5,054 nucleotides of DNA from NCBI GenBank assembly GCA_937899365.1, contig CALBPH010000639.1, positions 1-5,054 of the forward strand, read 5' to 3'. The DNA is from an uncultured Leptolyngbya sp. GTDB taxonomy: Bacteria > Cyanobacteriota > Cyanobacteriia > Phormidesmidales > Phormidesmidaceae. Position numbers and translations under genes: made by a program. Shown piece after piece: positions 1 to 5,054 of the stretch; positions within the stretch are counted from its first letter, which is position 1; the number at the start of each line of letters is the position of its first letter. Under the pieces are notes generated by a model, which ran no database searches, was not told the DNA's origin, and saw nothing but the letters and a program-made list of their open reading frames with translations.

Positions 1-323
1 AGTGTTGGTGGTGCCTTGATGCAGATAGTAAGTCTGTAAACTGCGGGTGGTATTAGTGATGGGCATTATCTTCTTCTTGCATACCGCTGGTGGTAAGGTT
101 CAGCTTATAACGCTGTGGTTCTGTTAAGATGCGGCAATGGGGTTAGGAGACAGTATGTAGAGTTAGGAACCTGTATTTTGCTTCTAACTGGAGCTACTAC
201 CCCTGAGATGCTACTGTCAAATTTTCACTTTAGTAGGCTTTTACAGTGCAAGATGTCAGATAACCTAGTTAGTACCATTTGTCATCTTCAGAAGATAATT
301 AAAAGCTTAACGATAACCGCATC
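1..323. other. Upstream region without a supported gene
   Basis: No convincing gene lies here. All three forward frames contain stops in the first 130 bases. The one longer open frame, 115-327 (GTG start, 70 codons), has no Shine-Dalgarno and no recognisable domain. Its TGA overlaps the ATG of the NACHT gene (ATGA at 324-327), which could be chance. Part of it reads RCGNGVRRQYVELGT, faintly like the divergent C-terminal tails of TnpB-type transposon proteins, but I cannot support a relationship. A TTTACA at 240-245 is a passable -35 box, but no good -10 follows at normal spacing, so I call no promoter. The region must still hold the NACHT gene's leader, because no other gene lies between it and the left edge. 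Confidence 0.5.
139..203 (+). other. Possible two-stem nucleic-acid fold
   Basis: An inner stem pairs AGTTAGGA (161-168) with TTCTAACT (182-189) around a 13-base loop, with one G-T pair. An outer stem pairs GGGGT plus AG (139-146, one bulged T) with CTACCCC (197-203). The nesting of two stems is more than I would expect from an arbitrary stretch of this length, but no energy was computed. It might be part of a transcript leader, a transposon end or a decayed mobile-element RNA. No T-run follows at 204 onward, so it is not an obvious intrinsic terminator. Confidence 0.25.
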
Positions 324-3143
324 ATGAATTGGAATTGGTTAACAGATTTTATTAACTTAATATTTCAAAATCTTGTCGATTGGCTCTGGCTAACTTTACT
401 TATACCAATTGGATGGTTATTTAGAAAGTTAATTAAAAAGTATGCAATAGGTTTCGAGAGTGAAGCAGCGGAATACTTTGAAAAGGGTGGTAGATGGACA
501 GCAAGGAAATTGCTTACAACTTTTCAACTGCTTCTGACTCACAATCATCAAGTTAAGTACTTTGGTCGTCTGATTGAGGAATATCGTGACTATCAAATTC
601 AAGGCTTTAAGACCAAAGGTCCATTTGTTCTTGATCTTGAGAAAGTGTTTGTATCGTTACGTATTTCCCCTCAAAGTTTAGGGAATATCACTTCTGATAT
701 GTTGCATGGAGGTAGTCCACCTAACCCACGCAATATATATTCTATATGGGACTTATTAGCAAAATCTGATGAACAATCTTATAAACATCTTGCTGTAATC
801 GGTCCACCTGGGTCAGGCAAAACTACGTTACTAAGACATCTAACACTGATATACGCAAAAGGTGAGCAGCATAATTACTATCAGAGTGCTCAACCATTCA
901 TTCTACATTTCTTGCCATTTCTTAATTATATTAAAGGCATCAGATATGGTTCCCCTCATGGTTTTCAAAATGCCATACCAATACAAATTGTATTACGTGA
1001 TCATGTTAAACGTATTACAACAGAGCTAGATCTGACTTTGCCTAGTCTTCTCAGTGATCTGTATCCAACTGTTGTAAGTAGTTCTATGATTAGTTGGGTA
1101 GAGTCTCAATTATTGGCAGGTAAATGCCTAGTTATGCTTGATGGCTTAGATGAGGTGGGGGATAGTAAGCAGCGGAAAGAAGTAAGTTGCTGGATAAATA
1201 AACAAATAGGTAACTATCCACATTCCTATTTTATCGTAACATCTCGTCCTCATGGCTATCAATCAGCACCCATACAACGTGTTCGAATGATTTTGGAGGT
1301 CCAGCCTTTTAATCTTAAAGAAGTATCTCTTTTTATTGAAAATTGGTATTTGCATAATGAGATTATGCGTCGCCTTGGGCGTGATGATAAGGGAGTGCGA
1401 AGGTATGCTAAAACGTATGCTAAAGATCTTAAGATGCGGATAAAAAGGCATCCAACTCTTGCTGAACTAGCTATCAATCCATTGTTGCTTACAATGATTG
1501 CTATCGTTCATGATAATCGTGGAGCTTTGCCAGGACGACGAGTTGAGCTTTATGCAGAGTTGTGTGATGTGATGTTGGGGAGACGACAGGAAGCCAAGGG
1601 GATACTTGGTGAGCTTAGTGCTACGCAGAATCAACGTATTCTTCAAGTACTAGCCTTAGAATTGATGAAGAAAAAAGTCCGTACTGTTAGAAGAGAAACG
1701 GCTAGTCATATTATTGAAGAGCGTTTGACTCGCATTGTAGGTTCAGACACATTAGCTGTTAATTTCATCAAGCAGCTAAAAAATCTTAGTGGCTTATTAG
1801 TAGAGCGCGAAGCTGACCAATATGAATTTGTTCATAAAAGTATTCAAGAATACTTAGCTTCTGTAGAGATCAAAGAAAGTGGTCAAGAAGAGCTTCTAAT
1901 TGATAACTTAACTGACCTGTGGTGGGAGGAAACGATTCGATTTTTTATCGTACAAGCTTACGACACAAACCGCTTGTTTCAGCGTATGCTTACCAATTCT
2001 ACAGTTTCAAGTCTAGCATTTGCATATGACTGTCTTAATGAAGGTGCTGAAATCTCACTTGAACATAGAAAGGCTCTTAAAGATCGAATAGATATTGCAC
2101 TTGAATCGAATGATATAGATGCGGCAAGTTTAGCCGCAAAGGTCTTAATTGTTCAGCGTTTAAAGTACCTTGAGAGAGTAGATGACAATAAATGGATAGA
2201 TAAAGGTTATATAACGTGTGCTGAATATCAACTGTTTCTAAATGATATCCATAATGGACTGCGCAACTATCAACCAGATCATTGGGAAAACAAAAAATTC
2301 AAATCAAATACTGCAAAGGAGCCTATTTCTGGAATACGCTCTGATGACGCGCAAAAATTTTGTGATTGGCTTAACAGCCAATATCCTGAAGTCGGTTTCA
2401 CTTTTCGTCTGCCTGAACCAGATGAATCACGATTAGTTCCTGTCAAGGGAATACAAGTAGGCGAATGGTGTGAATCAGAAAAGAAAAAAATAGTGGTAGG
2501 TCTTGAACAAAGTGTTGTTGTTCAAGCAAAAGACACTATTCTTCATGCATTAACTCAAAGATTGCCTAGCCAATCTGACGAACTTGATATGGATTCTGCT
2601 TTGAGGCGTGTTTTATCTTCTTCTCATGATATTGATGAAATTTGCCGATTTATAGATAATATTCATGATGACTTTGAACGAGTACAGATATTTCTTGAAG
2701 AACCTGATGCTCGAATGAGTTATTTAGAACTAGCAAGGCGGTATGTTGGATATGATGGCTCATTTTCGTATCTGCAAGAAATATCGTCGGTGTTTGCACG
2801 TTTTCGCAGTAAAGAGAAAACTCAAAAACTTGCTCTCCATTTACAAGATATCTATGGATTAGATCGAGGTATTTACCTTACATCACATATAAAGAAAATC
2901 ATGGAGCGAGATCTCAATCGGGATTTGGAAAAGGATCTAGATTATGTTCAAGAATTTGTTATAAAGGCTTGTAACATATCTATCTCTTCAATGCCTCCTT
3001 ATTGGAAGAAAGATACAATCGCTGATATGTATGCTCATATGCTTGTGAATTATGAATACAGGAAAGGAAGCTTGATGTTTTGGAATTGTATTCGAATTGT
3101 GAAAGAAGAGACATCTACAAGTTCTAGTTTTATCGGGGGCTGA
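324..3143 (+). CDS. Membrane-anchored NACHT NTPase with partial FGE-like domain
   Basis: This 939-residue STAND-class NTPase is likely an NLR-like sensor in antiphage defence or signalling. Residues 11-33 form a hydrophobic segment followed by basic residues (RKLIKK), suggesting a membrane anchor with the rest in the cytoplasm. The NACHT core shows Walker A GPPGSGKT (160-167), Walker B VMLDGLDE (270-277) and a sensor-like FIVTSRPHGY (303-312). The downstream helical part has the family's NPLLLT (385-390) and FVHKSIQEYLAS (502-513) signatures. Residues about 628-718 resemble the front half of an FGE/SUMF1 fold: TCAEYQLFL, then GIRSDDAQKFCDWL, then FRLPEPDE, with GEWCES as a possible trace of the family's WEWC motif. 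The region that carries the catalytic cysteines of true FGEs is missing, so it is probably a binding module. Residues 730-939 are unassigned and mostly helical in character, with an RDL/RDL/KDL run at 862-872. The ATG at 324 is the first after an in-frame stop at 300-302; it has no Shine-Dalgarno, as is common in cyanobacteria. The gene is AT-rich compared with the genes to its right. The NACHT call is firm; the defence role is inferred from the family. Confidence 0.93.
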   Translation: MNWNWLTDFINLIFQNLVDWLWLTLLIPIGWLFRKLIKKYAIGFESEAAEYFEKGGRWTARKLLTTFQLLLTHNHQVKYFGRLIEEYRDYQIQGFKTKGPFVLDLEKVFVSLRISPQSLGNITSDMLHGGSPPNPRNIYSIWDLLAKSDEQSYKHLAVIGPPGSGKTTLLRHLTLIYAKGEQHNYYQSAQPFILHFLPFLNYIKGIRYGSPHGFQNAIPIQIVLRDHVKRITTELDLTLPSLLSDLYPTVVSSSMISWVESQLLAGKCLVMLDGLDEVGDSKQRKEVSCWINKQIGNYPHSYFIVTSRPHGYQSAPIQRVRMILEVQPFNLKEVSLFIENWYLHNEIMRRLGRDDKGVRRYAKTYAKDLKMRIKRHPTLAELAINPLLLTMIAIVHDNRGALPGRRVELYAELCDVMLGRRQEAKGILGELSATQNQRILQVLALELMKKKVRTVRRETASHIIEERLTRIVGSDTLAVNFIKQLKNLSGLLVEREADQYEFVHKSIQEYLASVEIKESGQEELLIDNLTDLWWEETIRFFIVQAYDTNRLFQRMLTNSTVSSLAFAYDCLNEGAEISLEHRKALKDRIDIALESNDIDAASLAAKVLIVQRLKYLERVDDNKWIDKGYITCAEYQLFLNDIHNGLRNYQPDHWENKKFKSNTAKEPISGIRSDDAQKFCDWLNSQYPEVGFTFRLPEPDESRLVPVKGIQVGEWCESEKKKIVVGLEQSVVVQAKDTILHALTQRLPSQSDELDMDSALRRVLSSSHDIDEICRFIDNIHDDFERVQIFLEEPDARMSYLELARRYVGYDGSFSYLQEISSVFARFRSKEKTQKLALHLQDIYGLDRGIYLTSHIKKIMERDLNRDLEKDLDYVQEFVIKACNISISSMPPYWKKDTIADMYAHMLVNYEYRKGSLMFWNCIRIVKEETSTSSSFIGG

Positions 3144-3246
3144 CATTTTTATGAATGAGTCAACCTGTGAAATGGATTGAGATAATGATGAGAATCATCC
3201 AAAATGGATAGGACGATTTTATTAAGACTATTTTGTTTGATGGGAC

Positions 3247-3276
3247 CGTAGCTTTAGCATATGTTTTCAGCCTACG
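3247..3276. terminator. Imperfect hairpin between convergent genes
   Basis: CGTAGCT (3247-3253) pairs with AGCCTACG (3269-3276) with one bulged C, leaving a 15-base loop. It sits in the 146-base gap where the NACHT gene and the minus-strand operon converge, so it could slow transcription from both sides. Neither side has a proper T-run directly after the stem, so an intrinsic terminator is doubtful. I see no better candidate in the gap. Confidence 0.2.
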
Positions 3277-3289
3277 ACGAAGCTCTTCT

Positions 3290-3931
3290 CTATGGCAAGT
3301 CAATCAAGCATGTCTTCTGTTCTTGTTCTCGACAACTCGTAATCTCATCTTTATTCTGTTGTCGCAGATGTGACCAATAGATCATATTGCTTTGCCCTCC
3401 AAAGAGGCTTATGTTTTGCCTTGTCCCCTGCTCTACTCCTCTCATTAGCCCAAAAGACCAGCCCAAGCAGGCCATTCCACCACTGTAGAGAAGCGCTATC
3501 ACCAGCGTTACCCATTGCACTAAGGGGCGATCAGCGCTCAAGGCCTTGGTCTGATGAATTTCGGTCTTGAGATGGCTGAGGTCGGACTTCAGTTCTTGTT
3601 TGCTGGGTAAGTCGGACTGCATTTGTCGGATCGAGTCCTGCATCAGCCTGACTAATTTCCCGGTCTCCGCTTGCATTTGCGTCGAAGATTCCTTGGATAG
3701 CTCGACCAATGTCCTGTAATAGTTGGCGAGCTTGGCGTAATTGGAGGCCGTCTGCTCCACCCCCTGACTGGTGGAGCGGAGAAACTTCAGAAGTTCGATG
3801 TCGATGTCTTTCCATGCCTTCATCTCCTCGGCCAGGTCGGCCACGGGCTTGAGTACAGTAATCAACGGATCATCGGGGTCCACACCCATGGCCCCGGCTA
3901 AGCGTCGCTGCTCGTCGGTAATGGTATTCAT
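3290..3931 (-). CDS. TraM-like coiled-coil protein with one membrane segment
   Basis: This 213-residue protein is the last gene of the minus-strand operon. Its N-terminus carries MGVDPDDPLITVL (15-27), which recalls the GxxxDDPIL-type start of IncP TraM proteins. A long, charged, probably coiled-coil stretch follows (about 30-130), rich in K, E, Q and S with spaced hydrophobics. A single membrane segment spans about residues 137-160 (VQWVTLVIALLYSGGMACLGW), and a polar tail of about 50 residues with two cysteines (C200, C208) ends the protein. This layout suggests a tethered protein that brings its coiled coil to the membrane, perhaps linking the transfer apparatus to partners such as the ParA-like ATPase encoded just upstream. 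RP4 TraM is also small with one terminal membrane segment, but it is shorter (about 145 residues). The ATG at 3931 has a good AGGGAG ten bases upstream. The last 130 bases look less GC-rich than the rest, but the frame runs cleanly to TAG, so I see no truncation. The TraM link rests on gene order and weak sequence resemblance. Confidence 0.85.
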   Translation of the reverse strand: MNTITDEQRRLAGAMGVDPDDPLITVLKPVADLAEEMKAWKDIDIELLKFLRSTSQGVEQTASNYAKLANYYRTLVELSKESSTQMQAETGKLVRLMQDSIRQMQSDLPSKQELKSDLSHLKTEIHQTKALSADRPLVQWVTLVIALLYSGGMACLGWSFGLMRGVEQGTRQNISLFGGQSNMIYWSHLRQQNKDEITSCREQEQKTCLIDLP

Positions 3932-3941
3932 GGTGTGATGG

Positions 3942-3947
3942 CTCCCT
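3942..3947 (-). promoter_or_regulatory. Shine-Dalgarno overlapping the upstream stop
   Basis: AGGGAG, read on the minus strand, lies ten bases before the ATG at 3931. The preceding gene's TAG stop (3948-3946) shares its AG with the site, giving TAGGGAG. A ribosome finishing the ParA-like gene therefore stops on the ribosome-binding site of the next gene, which favours coupled translation and fixes the start at 3931. Confidence 0.75.
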
Positions 3948-4788
3948 AAATGCTGGGCAAATATCCGGTGGATTCAAAGGCGGCATAGGCGGAGCGCAGA
4001 TAGCTTTTCACGGCGGCCTGCTCCACTACGCCAAAGCCTTTCCCTCGATGGCGCAAACTGTCGGCATAGGTGAGCCGCTGCTGCAGGACCGTACTGGCCA
4101 CTCGCACCGGTAACTTGGGCAGCTCAATCACAGGCGTTTGGGTTTCGCGAATCAACGCCTGGAGGGCATCGGACTCCTCAAAGAAGGTCCAATCGCCATA
4201 CTTGAGGTTTTTGACCACCATATGGGGAATGCGCCGGTCAAAGGAGGACAGGGAAATCTCTAAACTCTTGAGGCTGTCAAACTCGCCGGTGACCACAAAC
4301 CACTTCACTAGCTCGATGTGGTTGTCGGCGACCAGGGTGAGAATGTCATAATCCCGCAGCCATAGCCGAAAGGCTTCATAGACCGTGGCCGGTAGATTTA
4401 CGACGGCTGACTTCTGGGCAGCGACGACGGCATTCACAATGGCGTTGGCCCTGGCCCCCATGGTTTCATCCTCAGAGAACTGGGCCACCATGACATCGGA
4501 GTAAATGCCCTTAAAGGCTGGGCTATTCACATCGGCTTCCACCCCGATTACCGGCTGTTGCCTATCCAGGAACCATTGATAGAGGGTGCGGCAGAGAACA
4601 CTTTTACCCACGCCCCCCTTATTTCCATCGGCAAAATGAATCCGATGATTAACCCGACGATTCACGCTGGGATTCACCTCAGCGTTCACAGTTGAATTAA
4701 CGCTATCGTTACCTTCACTATTTCCGTTGGCGTTATCGGCAGATGTATCAGTTGATGATTTAGTACGTTTACGTGTGGTGACAGTCAT
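3946..4788 (-). CDS. ParA/MinD-like ATPase, TraL-like (conjugation operon)
   Basis: This is a deviant-Walker ATPase of the ParA/MinD superfamily. Counted from the ATG at 4788 it has 280 residues. IHFADGNKGGVGKS (50-63) holds the deviant Walker A, with the signature lysine K57 and the P-loop lysine K62. GVEADVNSP (82-90) fits the A' region. The stretch AVVNLPA (128-134) sits where ParA proteins have the Walker B DxPA-type motif, with Asn131 in place of the acidic residue. Its position between a basic helix-turn-helix gene and a membrane coiled-coil gene matches TraL in the IncP traK-traL-traM block, so I favour a role in conjugative transfer over plasmid partition; a partition ParA would normally sit beside parB. 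The N-terminal 48 residues are an unusual polar extension with Asn every fourth residue. The start is chosen at 4788 because AGGGGG lies six bases before it; an ATG two codons upstream (4794) directly abuts that site and would be poorly spaced. ATPase identity is firm; the TraL assignment is moderate. Confidence 0.9.
   Translation of the reverse strand: MTVTTRKRTKSSTDTSADNANGNSEGNDSVNSTVNAEVNPSVNRRVNHRIHFADGNKGGVGKSVLCRTLYQWFLDRQQPVIGVEADVNSPAFKGIYSDVMVAQFSEDETMGARANAIVNAVVAAQKSAVVNLPATVYEAFRLWLRDYDILTLVADNHIELVKWFVVTGEFDSLKSLEISLSSFDRRIPHMVVKNLKYGDWTFFEESDALQALIRETQTPVIELPKLPVRVASTVLQQRLTYADSLRHRGKGFGVVEQAAVKSYLRSAYAAFESTGYLPSI
4648..4737. repeat. 12-bp-period degenerate repeat in the ATPase 5' end
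   Basis: On the plus strand the hexamers ATTAAC, ATTCAC, ATTCAC, GTTCAC, ATTAAC and GTTACC start at 4648, 4660, 4672, 4684, 4696 and 4708, exactly 12 bases apart. ATTTCC at 4720 and GTTATC at 4732 continue the phase in weaker form. In the protein this gives Asn at every fourth position eight times, five of them as Val-Asn. The array may be an expanded low-complexity linker, or a set of iteron-like binding sites inside the gene; the sequence alone does not decide. Confidence 0.7.
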
Positions 4789-4794
4789 CGTCAT

Positions 4795-4800
4795 CCCCCT
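4795..4800 (-). promoter_or_regulatory. Shine-Dalgarno deciding the ATPase start
   Basis: AGGGGG on the minus strand directly touches the ATG at 4794 but lies six bases before the ATG at 4788, so the second ATG is the better start. The upstream gene's TAG stop (4801-4799) lies within TAGGGGG, the same stop-in-site layout as at the next junction. Confidence 0.7.
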
Positions 4801-5054
4801 AGTATGCGGTTTTCACCTCATCAAATGGTTCTGGCAATACCCGTTTTTTGGTAACCGTCTGAGACGGTGGTGTATTGCTAGCGGATTTCTCCACCGCAGG
4901 TTTTGGTTGGCGATTCCTACGGTTTCGTTTAGATGACCCTGACGTTTTTTTGGTAGCCCCTTGGCGTTCCCGCTTGAGCTTAAGCATGTATTGCTTCAAA
5001 CTACCTGCCGAGATATCGATACCCGATTTCCCTAACCGTTTTGCCACTTCGCTG
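4799..5054 (-). CDS. Basic HTH protein, TraK-like, 5' end cut by window
   Basis: This is the C-terminal part of a small, strongly basic DNA-binding protein. A GTG at 5047 could start it, but the frame stays open to the edge (SE before VAKRLG), and VAKRLGKSGIDISAGSLKQYMLKLKRER reads as the middle and end of a helix-turn-helix, so the true start is probably outside. After that comes a long K/R/S/P-rich stretch with NRRNRQPKP, then a short tail ending FDEVKTAY. RP4 TraK, the oriT-binding protein, has the same plan: a folded helical N-terminal part, a Lys/Pro-rich linker and a short acidic C-terminal tail. Together with the ParA-like gene four bases downstream, this supports a role in binding a transfer origin upstream of the operon. 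Other small cyanobacterial proteins with a similar SxxTLKQYL-type helix exist, so a plain transcriptional regulator remains possible. Confidence 0.75.
   Translation of the reverse strand, partial: SEVAKRLGKSGIDISAGSLKQYMLKLKRERQGATKKTSGSSKRNRRNRQPKPAVEKSASNTPPSQTVTKKRVLPEPFDEVKTAY

Noticed and set aside
279..299. TTGTCA and GATAAT as a promoter for the NACHT gene
   Set aside because: The boxes are only nine bases apart, far from the normal spacing of about 17.
115..327. 70-codon open frame just before the NACHT gene as a protein gene
   Set aside because: GTG start without a ribosome-binding site, no domain, and amino-acid content that looks non-coding; the 4-base overlap with the next ATG is the only support.
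1259..1477. Two overlapping minus-strand open frames inside the NACHT gene
   Set aside because: Both are antisense to the conserved NACHT coding region and show no start signals or domain.
2205..2480. FGE-like segment as a diversity-generating retroelement variable protein
   Set aside because: No reverse transcriptase and no template repeat are seen, and the C-terminal part of the fold that holds variable residues is missing.
3187..3199. GATGA-GAA-TCATC hairpin downstream of the NACHT gene as terminator
   Set aside because: Only five base pairs, AT-rich, and followed by CAAAAT instead of a T-run.
3531..3815. 94-codon minus-strand open frame
   Set aside because: It lies wholly inside the TraM-like gene on the same strand in another frame, and its R/Q-rich translation looks like an out-of-frame shadow.
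4645..4740. 12-bp periodic array as a CRISPR
   Set aside because: Units are contiguous, short, degenerate and in frame with a protein; there are no spacers.

Overview
This window most likely comes from a cyanobacterium, and probably from a plasmid or integrative conjugative element. The evidence is indirect. The large NACHT protein has the build often seen in filamentous and Acaryochloris-like cyanobacteria: an N-terminal membrane anchor, a NACHT NTPase, a cut-down formylglycine-generating-enzyme (FGE)-like segment with a PDHW stretch, and a short RDL-type repeat near the C-terminus. It also lacks a Shine-Dalgarno sequence. The genus cannot be fixed from the sequence.

Layout. Bases 1-323 hold no gene I can support; a possible two-stem RNA or DNA fold lies at 139-203. 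Bases 324-3143 (+) encode a 939-residue NACHT (STAND-class NTPase) protein, probably an NLR-like defence or signalling protein. Bases 3144-3289 are a short gap between convergent genes, with one imperfect hairpin. From 3290 to the right edge, three genes run tightly together on the minus strand. Read in their own direction they are a small, very basic helix-turn-helix protein (cut by the right edge), a ParA-like deviant-Walker ATPase, and a coiled-coil protein with one membrane segment.

The three minus-strand genes match, in order, size class and features, the traK-traL-traM block beside oriT in IncP-type conjugation systems: TraK is an oriT-binding protein, TraL a ParA/MinD-like NTPase, and TraM a small membrane protein. 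I read them as a distant TraK/TraL/TraM-like operon. Both gene junctions carry the upstream TAG stop inside the next gene's Shine-Dalgarno (TAGGGGG and TAGGGAG), which implies coupled translation.

The two halves differ in base composition. One sampled line in the NACHT gene (1861-1920) has 22 of 60 G+C, and one in the ParA-like gene (4021-4080) has 36 of 60. The simplest reading is a conjugative or mobilizable element with an AT-rich, separately acquired NACHT defence gene placed tail-to-tail against its DNA-transfer operon. The oriT and relaxase, if present, should lie beyond the right edge.
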